A DNA stretch of 64,000 nt, taken from positions 84,459 to 148,458 of the forward strand of contig NZ_NFLM01000005.1 of NCBI RefSeq assembly GCF_002160915.1. Reading direction: 5' to 3'. Made by a program: the position numbers and the translations under genes. This DNA is from Faecalibacterium sp. An121. GTDB taxonomy: Bacteria; Bacillota; Clostridia; Oscillospirales; Ruminococcaceae. Numbering within the stretch: position 1 is the first letter of the stretch; each line of letters opens with the position of its first letter. Positions 1-7,867 of this stretch are shown here, in pieces. Below the pieces are notes generated by a model. That model searched no databases. It was not told the DNA's origin and worked only from the letters and a program-made list of their open reading frames with translations.

Positions 1-61
1 CCTATTCACAAATTCCGGCGGTTTACACAATCAATTCTAGGAAATTTCGGCAATTTTTCAG

Positions 62-91
62 TTGTATACAATTGCCCTTTTAAGGTATACT
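62..91 (+). promoter_or_regulatory. Promoter of uxaC with overlapping palindrome
   Basis: A -35 TTGTAT (62-67), an 18-base spacer and a -10 TATACT (86-91) precede uxaC. The -35 is part of a perfect 10-base palindrome, TTGTATACAA (62-71). GntR-type hexuronate regulators use palindromes of this general shape, so it may be an operator, but no such regulator is in the window. Confidence 0.55.
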
Positions 92-183
92 ATACATAAG
101 TGAGATTCTGTCCATATGCTCTGCGGACAGAGGCACACCCGAAACACGCGCTGCAAACAAGCGGAGAAAAGGAGTATCCAACC

Positions 184-1617
184 ATGAAAGCATTTATGGA
201 TAAAGACTTCATGCTTCAGTCGCCCACGGCCCAGCACCTGTACCACGATTACGCGGCCGGGATGCCCATCTGCGACTATCACTGCCATATCCCGCCCCGT
301 GAGATCTACGAGAACCGCAAGTTCGAAAACATCACCCAGGTATGGCTGGGCGGCCGCAATCCCGACGGCAGCTATTTTGGCGACCACTACAAATGGCGCG
401 TGATGCGCTCCAACGGTGTGCCCGAAGAATACATCACCGGGGACAAGCCCGACCGCGAGCGCTTCCAGAAGTTTGCCGAGGCCCTGCCCATGGCCATCGG
501 CAACCCCATGTACCACTGGACCAACCTCGAGCTGCACACCTTCTTTGGTTATGACGGCGTGCTGAACGGGGACACCGCCGAAGAAGTCTGGAACCTGTGC
601 AACGACAAGCTGCAGAACGATCCCAAGCTGACCGTCCGCGGCCTGATCGAGCAGTCCAACGTGGCGTTCATCGGCACCACCGACGACCCCATCGACAGCC
701 TGGAGTGGCACGAGAAGATCAAGAACGACCCCACCATCAAGTTCACGGTGGCTCCTTCCTTCCGTCCCGATAAAGCCATCAACATCAACAAGCCCGGCTT
801 TGCGGAGTACATGGGCCAGCTGGCCAAGAGCGTGGGCAAGGAAAAACTGGCCTGCATCCACTGCGTCATGGACGCCCTGACCGAGCGGCTGGAGTTCTTT
901 GTCAAGATGGGCTGCCGCGCTTCCGACCACGGTCTGGACTATGTGCCCTACCGTGAGGCCACCCTGGAGGAAGTGGACGCCATTTACAAGAAAGCCATGG
1001 CCGGCGAAGCCGTCACCACCGAGGAGGCCGAAAAGTACCAGACCGCCATCCTGATCCATCTGGGCCGCCTGTACCACAAGCACGGCGTGGCCATGCAGCT
1101 GCACTATTCCTGCCTGCGCGGCGTCAACCGCAAGATGAACGCTCTGCTGGGCCCCGACACCGGCTTTGACATGATCAACCAGAACACCTGCGGCGGCAAC
1201 ATCGCAGCCCTGCTCAGCGCCCTGAACGACACCGACGAGTGCCCCAAGACCATCATCTACAGCCTGAATCCCATCGACAACGAGCAGATCGGCACCATCT
1301 GCGGCTGCTTCCAGAACGATGAGATCCCCGGCAAGATCCAGGCCGGCTCTGCATGGTGGTTCTGCGACCAGAAGGTGGGCATGGAGAACCAGATGAAGTC
1401 CCTGGCCAACCTGGGCCTGCTGGGCAACTTCATCGGTATGCTGACCGACAGCCGCAGCTTCCTCAGCTACACCCGCCACGACTACTTCCGCCGCATCATG
1501 TGCAACCTGATCGGCCAGTGGGTCGAGGACGGCGAATATCCCGCTGACGAGAAGGCCCTGGAGAAGATCGTCAAGGGCATCTGCTTCGACAACGCCAAGC
1601 GGTACTTCGGCCTGTAA
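184..1617 (+). CDS. uxaC: Uronate (glucuronate) isomerase
   Basis: This 477-residue protein is uronate isomerase, which converts D-glucuronate to D-fructuronate and D-galacturonate to D-tagaturonate in the cytoplasm, the first step of hexuronate catabolism. The family signature near the N-terminus is clear: PICDYHCHIPPREIYENR supplies the paired metal-binding histidines of this amidohydrolase-superfamily fold. The C-terminal DSRSFLSYTRHDYFRRI segment is also typical, and the length matches the usual 465-475 residues. The start at 184 is chosen because GGAGAAAAGGAG lies just upstream; the frame stays open further left but without coding character. It stands alone between a promoter and a terminator. 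The other hexuronate genes (uxaA, uxaB, uxuA, kdgK) are not in this window, so the pathway must be completed elsewhere. Confidence 0.95.
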   Translation: MKAFMDKDFMLQSPTAQHLYHDYAAGMPICDYHCHIPPREIYENRKFENITQVWLGGRNPDGSYFGDHYKWRVMRSNGVPEEYITGDKPDRERFQKFAEALPMAIGNPMYHWTNLELHTFFGYDGVLNGDTAEEVWNLCNDKLQNDPKLTVRGLIEQSNVAFIGTTDDPIDSLEWHEKIKNDPTIKFTVAPSFRPDKAININKPGFAEYMGQLAKSVGKEKLACIHCVMDALTERLEFFVKMGCRASDHGLDYVPYREATLEEVDAIYKKAMAGEAVTTEEAEKYQTAILIHLGRLYHKHGVAMQLHYSCLRGVNRKMNALLGPDTGFDMINQNTCGGNIAALLSALNDTDECPKTIIYSLNPIDNEQIGTICGCFQNDEIPGKIQAGSAWWFCDQKVGMENQMKSLANLGLLGNFIGMLTDSRSFLSYTRHDYFRRIMCNLIGQWVEDGEYPADEKALEKIVKGICFDNAKRYFGL

Positions 1618-1640
1618 ACCCCGCGCCTCAAGGTACTTAT

Positions 1641-1675
1641 AAGCCCTTCCGCCCGTACCGGCGGGAGGGCTTTTA
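1641..1675 (+). terminator. Intrinsic terminator of uxaC
   Basis: AAGCCCTTCCGCC pairs with GGCGGGAGGGCTT (one G-T wobble) and is followed by T4, 23 bases after the uxaC stop. Confidence 0.8.
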
Positions 1676-1724
1676 TATATCTTTCCCCTTTTGCAGCCAA
1701 CTTTGACAAAGGATAAATAAAAAA

Positions 1725-1752
1725 GCGGGGAGGCCCTTTGCAGCCTCCCCGC
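1725..1752 (-). terminator. Terminator of the alpha/beta hydrolase operon
   Basis: A perfect 10-bp stem, GCGGGGAGGC/GCCTCCCCGC, is followed on the minus strand by a T-rich stretch. It lies just past the hydrolase stop at 1794 and probably works in both directions. Confidence 0.75.
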
Positions 1753-1793
1753 CTTTTGTCTCCCTTCCGATGCGCGCCCGGCAAAGGCGGGCC

Positions 1794-2723
1794 TTATTCC
1801 GCCAGCCTGATTTTCGGATCCTGATACAGCGGATTCGCCGCGATTTCGGACGCATCTCCCCAAAAGGCTTTTCCCGCTTCCCGATCGGCCTGCAGCCAGT
1901 ACATAAACCAGGCTGTCACATAGCCATTCGCAGCATACAGCATTTCGCCATGCGGGGTATCCTTTCTTCGCAGCATGACTTTGCTGCCGCTCACATCGTT
2001 GTAGATTTCTTCCAGCTGCTCTCCCGTCACCACCCAGTCATCGCCGCCGCCTGCGCCGGAAAGCAACAGGACAGGCGTATCGATCTGCGCGGCGTCATAG
2101 TCCCATTCCAGATCATGCGCCAGTTTTTTGTTGGTGGGAGACAGACTTACGGCAGCCTTGTATAGATTTCCGTGCCTTTGCTCCGTGATGGCATTGAACA
2201 CGCCGACGCCGCCCTGCGAGTGGCCAACAATGCCCACCTTTTCAAAATCCACCTTCTGATAGAATCTGTTTTCGTTCTCTCCGATCCTTTCGTTGTCGTT
2301 GAGTTTCTGCAAATGCCGGATGCACATCTCCGCACCAAAGCCATTCCAGTCATACGCTTCTTCCGTCCCTATCACGATAAAGCCCCACGAAGCAAAATGT
2401 TCCGGCACCGAAAGATACTTTGAAACCGGCGTCCCGCTGCCATTGCAGAGGACGATCACAGGGTATGTTTCATCCGTTGTCTCCAGGTCGGACGGATAGC
2501 AGATGGTGTACCTGGAAAATCCTTGCAGCACGGGTTCCTGATAGACCGACACTTCATGGCCGCCTTTTCCCATATATTTTGCCTCAACAGGTCCGGCGGT
2601 CTCGGTTTTCTGCGTATAGTCGGCAGGCGCAGCGGGACGGCTCTCCAGCAGCTTGGGCACCGCAAGGCCACCGGCCGTCAGGATCAAAGCAATGATACCG
2701 ATCGTTTTCAGTGTTTTGTTCAT
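1794..2723 (-). CDS. Membrane-anchored alpha/beta hydrolase
   Basis: A 309-residue serine hydrolase of the chlorophyllase/dienelactone-hydrolase-like group. Residues 1-25 form an uncleaved signal anchor (MNKTLKTIGIIALILTAGG), so the catalytic domain should face outward. The nucleophile elbow GHSQGG is visible; the preceding IVLCNGSG stretch resembles the oxyanion-hole strand and DTPHGEM supplies a plausible catalytic histidine. The likely substrate is an ester, such as an acylated carbohydrate, but nothing visible fixes it. The start overlaps the stop of the upstream TetR gene as ATGA, so the two are probably translationally coupled and the regulator is the natural candidate to control this enzyme. 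Confidence 0.8.
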   Translation of the reverse strand: MNKTLKTIGIIALILTAGGLAVPKLLESRPAAPADYTQKTETAGPVEAKYMGKGGHEVSVYQEPVLQGFSRYTICYPSDLETTDETYPVIVLCNGSGTPVSKYLSVPEHFASWGFIVIGTEEAYDWNGFGAEMCIRHLQKLNDNERIGENENRFYQKVDFEKVGIVGHSQGGVGVFNAITEQRHGNLYKAAVSLSPTNKKLAHDLEWDYDAAQIDTPVLLLSGAGGGDDWVVTGEQLEEIYNDVSGSKVMLRRKDTPHGEMLYAANGYVTAWFMYWLQADREAGKAFWGDASEIAANPLYQDPKIRLAE

Positions 2724-3238
2724 GGGTCGCCGTTCTCCGTTTCCTGTTTCAAAAAGATTTGCTCCATCTTCTCCGGGCTGTCTTTCATCCCCTGCAGCAC
2801 CCATTCATTTACCAGCCCGCACAGCGCGCCGGACAGAAAGGCGGTTTGATAGGTGTTTTTCCATTCGCCGGTCCGGCTCTGCTTTCCGCACCGGACGATA
2901 TGCTCCATCAGCAGATGGGAAAGGCCTGTGCGATAGAGCAGTTCGATCTCCTCCCTCATGTCCAGAAAATGCTGGAACATTTCCGAGATCACGTGCGGGT
3001 AGCGGTCCGGGCAGGCGATCAATCCATCCCACCACCGGGAAGTTCTTTCCTCCAGAAACTGGCGGATGATCTCCTCGATGCTTTGATAATTCCGGTAAAA
3101 GGAGTTGCGGCTGACGCCGGCTTCACGCACCAGGTCGGTCACAGTGATCTTATGATACGTTTTTCTTTTCATCAGACGGAACAGAGACTGCGTGATGCAT
3201 TCGCAGACAAACGCATTGGTTGGGTGGGTCCTTTTCAT
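2720..3238 (-). CDS. TetR/AcrR family transcriptional regulator
   Basis: A 172-residue regulator. Residues 10-55 make the TetR helix-turn-helix: ITQSLFRLMKRKTYHKITV, then DLVREAGVSRNSFYRNYQS, which is the recognition helix ending in the family's YxxF/YxNY pattern. The rest is the helical ligand/dimerisation domain, which in TetR members is too variable to predict a ligand. GGAGGCAAAGG supports the start at 3238. The gene is coupled by an ATGA overlap to the hydrolase, which suggests that it controls that enzyme and its own operon. Confidence 0.85.
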   Translation of the reverse strand: MKRTHPTNAFVCECITQSLFRLMKRKTYHKITVTDLVREAGVSRNSFYRNYQSIEEIIRQFLEERTSRWWDGLIACPDRYPHVISEMFQHFLDMREEIELLYRTGLSHLLMEHIVRCGKQSRTGEWKNTYQTAFLSGALCGLVNEWVLQGMKDSPEKMEQIFLKQETENGDP

Positions 3239-3350
3239 TCCTTTGCCTCCTATCCTGCGGCTCCAGGACAAGTGTACCAAAGCGCGCACCCAAGCGCAAT
3301 ATCCGAAGGCTCCACTGGTACAAAGCCGATGCAATTGCTCCAGCCGAATC

Positions 3351-3387
3351 AAAAAACGGGAAAGGGACCCGTCCCTTTCCCGTTTTT
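3351..3387 (-). terminator. Bidirectional terminator downstream of the XRE gene
   Basis: A 17-bp nearly perfect stem (AAAAACGGGAAAGGGAC with its complement) with a two-base loop and T5/A6 flanks. It ends transcription of the XRE gene on the minus strand and insulates the TetR promoter. Confidence 0.85.
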
Positions 3388-3420
3388 CCGTTTCAGCCCA
3401 TCGCCGCCGCAAAGCTTCCC

Positions 3421-4029
3421 TTACTTCCGCACAACGCGGCGGCGGCACATACCGGTCTTGCCGCAGACGGGGCATTGCAGCCTGCGCCTGGTAAGGGTAT
3501 GATAGCCCTTCACATAATCCCGCAAGCTGGGGACGAACAGCGCCCCGCAGTCAGGGCACTCGTAGTAGCCCGCCCGGACATCCAGCACGGCGGCGGCGCC
3601 TATCCCGGCTACTGCTGTCGCCACCGCCAGTACCACCAGAGCCACCCGGACCGCCGCGGGCATCTGGATGTACGACGCCAGGGTCACCAGCGAGACCACT
3701 GCGATCACGGTGATCGTTCCACAGATGACCGTCAGGACCATATACTTTTTGTTTTCCTGATTTTCCTTCATGAGATCCATCATATTTTCCTCCGCTTTCT
3801 TTTGGTAATCTGCGGGCTGCACCTTCTCCCCCGACAACAGGTCATTGACGGTGATGTGCAGCGCCTGGCACAGGGGCAGCATCAAGGAGACTTCCGGCAG
3901 GCCCTTGCCGGTCTCCCATTTGCTGATCGTCTTGTCGCTGATGTCCAGCTCTCCGGCCAGCTGGCGCTGGGTGAGCTGTCGGGCCTTTCGCTGTTCCGCG
4001 ATGAATCTGCCGATCTTCACCTGGTCCAT
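3421..4029 (-). CDS. XRE-type regulator with membrane segments and zinc ribbon
   Basis: A 202-residue protein. Residues 1-65 are a Cro/CI helix-turn-helix (IGRFIAEQRKARQLTQRQLA, then DISDKTISKWETGKGLPEVS). Two hydrophobic helices follow (about 95-118 and 122-142). The C-terminus carries two CxxC knuckles, CPDC and CPVC, a zinc-ribbon pattern. It is therefore a membrane-tethered DNA-binding protein of a kind common in Clostridia, whose signal is unknown. The start at 4029 is supported by GGAGGTGGAGCG; longer readings lack an RBS. Two direct repeats upstream could be its operator. Confidence 0.85.
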   Translation of the reverse strand: MDQVKIGRFIAEQRKARQLTQRQLAGELDISDKTISKWETGKGLPEVSLMLPLCQALHITVNDLLSGEKVQPADYQKKAEENMMDLMKENQENKKYMVLTVICGTITVIAVVSLVTLASYIQMPAAVRVALVVLAVATAVAGIGAAAVLDVRAGYYECPDCGALFVPSLRDYVKGYHTLTRRRLQCPVCGKTGMCRRRVVRK

Positions 4030-4086
4030 CGCTCCACCTCCTTTCTGCCTCCATTTTACCGAACGGACGGCCTGTTTTGCAACACA

Positions 4087-4122
4087 CGCTGCGTAGATAA
4101 GCGGAACTCTGCGCTGCGTAGA
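4087..4122 (-). promoter_or_regulatory. Direct repeat, possible XRE operator
   Basis: CGCTGCGTAGA occurs twice (4087-4097 and 4112-4122), exactly 25 bases apart, upstream of the XRE start at 4029. The position suits autoregulation. This is an inference. Confidence 0.35.
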
Positions 4123-4124
4123 CC

Positions 4125-4291
4125 TCACAAATAGCGCCTGACCCTCTGCATATAGTCCCGGTAGGCCGCGCCGAACCGCACCAGGCACTCCCTCTCCTCG
4201 GCCAGGATCACCCTATGGCCTGCCGCCCCTTTCGGGCCAGCACCCCAAACCGGATCGCAAAAAATGGCACCAGCAGCAAAAACCCGTTCAT
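4125..4291 (-). pseudogene. Internally deleted isoprenylcysteine-methyltransferase-like remnant
   Basis: The minus strand reads ATG at 4291 followed by 27 codons of a hydrophobic N-terminus (MNGFLLLVPFFAIRFGVL, then ARKGRQAIG), then a stop. Shifting frame at that point gives VILAEERECLVRFGAAYRDY followed by MQRVRRYL and a stop at 4125. The second piece is the conserved C-terminus of the ICMT/PEMT-like membrane methyltransferases (EExxLxxxFGxxYxxYMxxVxRY), and the first is their usual start. The middle, about 130 codons, is missing and the junction is out of frame. The start overlaps the Wzx stop as ATGA, so it was the last gene of the polysaccharide operon before it decayed. Confidence 0.7.
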
Positions 4292-5691
4292 CCGTCCGCC
4301 TCCTTTTTTTCAGTATACCATTTCGGAGGCGCTTTTTCTACTGCCCAGACCCAGCGGGCGGCCAGGCACGCCGCCAGCACCGGCGCCGTCAGCTGCCAGG
4401 GGGCGCGGCCCGCCAGAGCTACAAACGCCGCAGCCAGACCCGCGTCCCACAGGCCCCGGGCGGGGCCGCCCAGCGCTTTGCGCAGGGCCCGCTGGGCCAG
4501 GAGGCAGCGGCAGGCCGATGCCAGACTCATGCCGCAGGCCACTCCATAGACGCTGTCCAGGCCCCAGGCCGCCGCCAGACTGCACAGGATGCACACACCC
4601 ACAGCGGTCAGGTTGATCCACAGCAGCTGGTCCTGCCGGCCGAGCACCTTGAGGAAGGTGGCCCCCACCAGATGCATCTGGCAATCAAAATAGCATATGG
4701 GCATGAGGGCGGGCAGGCAGGCAAGGCTGGCCGCATAGTCCGGGAGCCACCGTTTTAGGAAAAATGCGCAGGGAAAATACAGAATGTAGACTGCCGGCAG
4801 CAGCAGGAACAGTCGTTTCTGCATCCGCCGGAAGGCGGCCGCGCACCCTTCCGCCTCCATCCGCCGCAGCGCCGGGAACAGCACCAGCCCCACTTGGGCC
4901 AGAAAAGCCAGTCCGGCATTCACCAGGCTGAGGGCAAAGGACAGCTGCCCAAAGGCCTGCACCCCCCACCGCAGGTCTGCCACCTGCCGGCCTGCGCCCA
5001 GCACCAGCATCGAGCAGAGATTGGCCAGCATCAGGCTCCAGCCTGCCCGGACGCTGCGCCGCCATTCGGCCCGGCCCACGGCCAGGCTGCATTTCGCCCG
5101 GACAAAGGCCGGTCCCATCCGCCCAATCAGATAAAGGGCCGCGCAGCCCTGGGCCGCCAGGTAGCATCCCAGCAGCTGCCACAGCCCGGCGCGGCCCAAA
5201 GCCAGCAGCGCCCCCAGCGCGGCCAGGCAGAGGCCGCGGTCCAGCAGCAGGGATTTGGCCCAGACCTCCGCCTCCCCGCAGGCCTGGAACAGATAGCCCA
5301 AAAAATTGTGACAGGTGTACAGCAGATAGTAGACCAGCGCCGCAGCGGCCATCCCTTTGCGCCAGGGATCGCGCAGCAGGGCCAGGGCGCACCCGCCTGC
5401 CGCGGCGGCCGCGCAGCCCTGGGCCAGCAGCCCTGCCGCCAGCTGGCTTTTCAGTGCCGCCAGATCCAGCCGGGCCCGGTCGCAGCCGCCATAGCGCAGA
5501 TAGACCCCGTCGTTCAGGCCCAGAGCCAGACAGGGCAGGTAGGACGCATGGAACAGGAACAGCTGCCAATAGCTGAACGCTTCCGCCCCCAGGGCTTTGG
5601 GCAGCACCAGGCTGCCCACCCCGCCCGCCGCCAGGGCCGCTCCCTGCCCCAGCAGGACAAAGCATACGTTCCGCCTCAGCCTGCGGTCCAT
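4288..5691 (-). CDS. Polysaccharide flippase (Wzx/MATE-like)
   Basis: A 467-residue polytopic membrane protein with about 12 hydrophobic segments. The beginning (RNVCFVLLGQGAALAAGGVG, then SLVLPKALGAEAFSYWQLFL) is characteristic of oligosaccharide flippases: first helix, then G-x-xxFxxWQLF before the second. Wzx proteins move undecaprenyl-linked repeat units across the cytoplasmic membrane. The gene overlaps Wzy upstream by 16 bases and the methyltransferase remnant downstream by four, so it is read as part of the operon. Assignment rests on topology, this N-terminal pattern and context, because Wzx sequences diverge widely. Confidence 0.8.
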   Translation of the reverse strand: MDRRLRRNVCFVLLGQGAALAAGGVGSLVLPKALGAEAFSYWQLFLFHASYLPCLALGLNDGVYLRYGGCDRARLDLAALKSQLAAGLLAQGCAAAAAGGCALALLRDPWRKGMAAAALVYYLLYTCHNFLGYLFQACGEAEVWAKSLLLDRGLCLAALGALLALGRAGLWQLLGCYLAAQGCAALYLIGRMGPAFVRAKCSLAVGRAEWRRSVRAGWSLMLANLCSMLVLGAGRQVADLRWGVQAFGQLSFALSLVNAGLAFLAQVGLVLFPALRRMEAEGCAAAFRRMQKRLFLLLPAVYILYFPCAFFLKRWLPDYAASLACLPALMPICYFDCQMHLVGATFLKVLGRQDQLLWINLTAVGVCILCSLAAAWGLDSVYGVACGMSLASACRCLLAQRALRKALGGPARGLWDAGLAAAFVALAGRAPWQLTAPVLAACLAARWVWAVEKAPPKWYTEKKEADG

Positions 5692-6947
5692 GGCCGGCCT
5701 CTCCTTTTGCCCATCAGCGGCAGATACAGCGCCGCCGTCATTCCCAGCCGGATGGCGAACCCGAAGGACACCAGATTGGCGTAGAAGAAATTGGAGATCA
5801 TGTAAAAGGCCAGCGCGTAGTACATCATGGCCAGCACGATCAGCCCGAGGTCGGAGCGGCGCCGTTTCTGGTACTCGTAAAAGACCGAGAAGAACAGCAC
5901 GAACACGATGTGCAGCAGGTACATCCCCACCAGTCCAAAGTCGTAGTGGTAATCCCGCAGCGCGGTGTAGACGTTGCCGATCGAGCCGCCCCCGCTGCGG
6001 CGGAACTCATGGTGGACCAGATAATAGGGGATCTCCAGAAGCCCCAGCTTGCGCAGGCCCTGGTTGAGGGAGTAGAAGGTCTCCTTGCCCCAGATGTCCG
6101 AGGGAGGCGGCGGGTCCTTGAAATAGAGGTCCAGCCCGGGCAGGCTGCCCCCCGCATAGTGTGTGATGTATTCCAGCATCCCCTGCTCCGACTGGCGGCC
6201 CACAAAGACCCTGACCCCGTAGAACAGGTACAGCGCCCCCAAAGCCACCAGGGCCGCCTGAACCATCCGACCGGGGCGCAGCGCCCGCGGCCCGTCCGGC
6301 CCCAGCATATACCACAGCACAAAGGCGGCCACCAGGGCGGTCATGGCCGAAAAGCGACCTCCCGTCAGGAGACTGACCAGGGTAGCCAGGGCCACCACCC
6401 CCAGGTTGAGCGCCCGGTCCAGCCGGCCCATCCGCTTGCCGTGCTTGAACAGGTTGAACAGGTACAGCACCTCCAGCACCGCCGCCAGGCTGAGCAGCTG
6501 GCGCACCCACAGGGGCAGCTGGTCGGCCAGGTCGGTGCCGTAGGAATTGCGGGTCCGGAACCGCACCATCACCTCGACAAAAAAGCCGGTGCCGGCGATC
6601 TGACGGATCTGGCTCAGCATGATCCCCGCCACCACCGCCAGTACGGCCAGCACGGCCCAGGAGGCCCCGGCAGGGATGGGCCGGCTCTGCCCCTGCCAGG
6701 GGATGATGCGCACCCGCCGGGCACAGGCGTGCACCAGTCCGTTGAGCACCACCCCCACGGCCAGGGTGCTGACCAGCAGCCACACCGTCCAGCCCGAGAG
6801 CTCGAACTGCCACAGGGGCATATTGTACAGCGCGCATCCCGTGGTGAAAGCCGTCACCAGCACCAGCATCATGCCCGGGGCAAACAGATCCCTGCCGCAG
6901 GCCCAATAGCCCAGCAGTCCCAGGGGGACCAGCGCTGCCAGCAACAT
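5676..6947 (-). CDS. Oligosaccharide repeat-unit polymerase (Wzy-like)
   Basis: A 423-residue membrane protein with about ten hydrophobic segments and a large extracytoplasmic loop near residues 230-330 (including GGSLPGLDLYFKDPPPPSDI and GGGSIGNVYTALRDYHYDFG). This is the architecture of Wzy polymerases that join lipid-linked repeat units outside the membrane; NVYTALRDYHYDFGLVGM resembles the family's NxxT/YxDFG stretch. Two starts are possible: ATG 6947 with AGGGTGG, immediately before the first transmembrane helix, or ATG 6992, which overlaps the preceding stop and has GGTGGAG eight bases upstream but adds a polar 15-residue tail. I use 6947. Confidence 0.75.
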   Translation of the reverse strand: MLLAALVPLGLLGYWACGRDLFAPGMMLVLVTAFTTGCALYNMPLWQFELSGWTVWLLVSTLAVGVVLNGLVHACARRVRIIPWQGQSRPIPAGASWAVLAVLAVVAGIMLSQIRQIAGTGFFVEVMVRFRTRNSYGTDLADQLPLWVRQLLSLAAVLEVLYLFNLFKHGKRMGRLDRALNLGVVALATLVSLLTGGRFSAMTALVAAFVLWYMLGPDGPRALRPGRMVQAALVALGALYLFYGVRVFVGRQSEQGMLEYITHYAGGSLPGLDLYFKDPPPPSDIWGKETFYSLNQGLRKLGLLEIPYYLVHHEFRRSGGGSIGNVYTALRDYHYDFGLVGMYLLHIVFVLFFSVFYEYQKRRRSDLGLIVLAMMYYALAFYMISNFFYANLVSFGFAIRLGMTAALYLPLMGKRRGRPWTAG

Positions 6948-6988
6948 ATAAACCACCCTATCCCCTCCCCATCCCGCCCCGGCGGCGG

Positions 6989-7867
6989 TCATCCAAACCG
7001 CTCCACCCACCGCTCCAGCCCGTACTGTGCCAGGATGGCCGGACGGACCGGACGGCAGGCGCTGTGCAGGAAGCTGCCCAGCCGGGCCGGGTCGTCCTGC
7101 CCCCAGATAAAGATATTGTCGGGGTGGTAAAACGCCTCCCCCGCCAGCCGGCTGTCGTTGGTCAGCAGCTTTTTGCCGTAGAACAGCGCCTCCAGCGGAC
7201 GCAGGGTCATCCCCTGCTGGCCGCTGCACTTGCAGTCCACCAGTACCCGGCAGCCCGCGATCCCCTGCAGCACCTGGGCGTAGGTCAGCCGGGGGCTGTT
7301 CACCCCCGCGATGCAGAACCGGGTGCTGCACCCCTGGGCCTGCAGGGCCGCCTCCATCCGGGCCAGCAGCTGCCGCCGCCCTTTGTCCCGCCCCACAAAA
7401 AAGGCGTCCCATGGCCCGGACGCCCCGGCACGGCAGGCGGGGCTGGGCACATAGAACTGGGGGTTGTACCCAAGGCCATAGGCCCGGCAGTCCCCCGGGT
7501 CAAAGGACCACACCTCGCAGCCGGGCGGAGCCTGACCGGGAGGCTGGGACGCCTGCACCAGGTTGCGGTACCACAGGATCAGCCGTTTTTGGGGCCAGCG
7601 TTCGCGGATCAGGCCCGCCACCGCAAAGCTGTTGCCCGCGTCGGCCAGGATCACCTGGCTGCATTCCCCGATCCGCTCCATCCAGGGGGCCAGCCAGCGG
7701 TCCGCCCAGGGCGCCCGGACGGACAGTTCCAGCTTGCGGGCCGCCCGGACGGCCAGGCCGGGCCGCGCCGGACGCAGCATGGGCAAACACAGGATCCTCG
7801 CTTCCTCTTTGCCCCGCAGCCCGTACTGGTAATAGAGGTCGTCGATGAGGACCAGCGTCCGTTTCAT
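6989..7867 (-). CDS. Putative glycosyltransferase of the polysaccharide cluster
   Basis: A 292-residue cytoplasmic protein. The second half has the organisation of GT-B enzymes and CgeB-like proteins: WDAFFVGRDKGRRQLLARM as the start of a nucleotide-sugar half, then LTYAQVLQGIAGCRVLVDCK and GMTLRPLEALFYGKKLLTND, the usual 'E-x-L-x-x-G-K-K/P-l-l-t' acceptor-loop region. No specific donor can be inferred. It has an RBS (GGAGGG) and overlaps the preceding gene as ATGA. Its place between a GT4 gene and wzy supports a role in building the repeat unit. Confidence 0.65.
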   Translation of the reverse strand: MKRTLVLIDDLYYQYGLRGKEEARILCLPMLRPARPGLAVRAARKLELSVRAPWADRWLAPWMERIGECSQVILADAGNSFAVAGLIRERWPQKRLILWYRNLVQASQPPGQAPPGCEVWSFDPGDCRAYGLGYNPQFYVPSPACRAGASGPWDAFFVGRDKGRRQLLARMEAALQAQGCSTRFCIAGVNSPRLTYAQVLQGIAGCRVLVDCKCSGQQGMTLRPLEALFYGKKLLTNDSRLAGEAFYHPDNIFIWGQDDPARLGSFLHSACRPVRPAILAQYGLERWVERFG

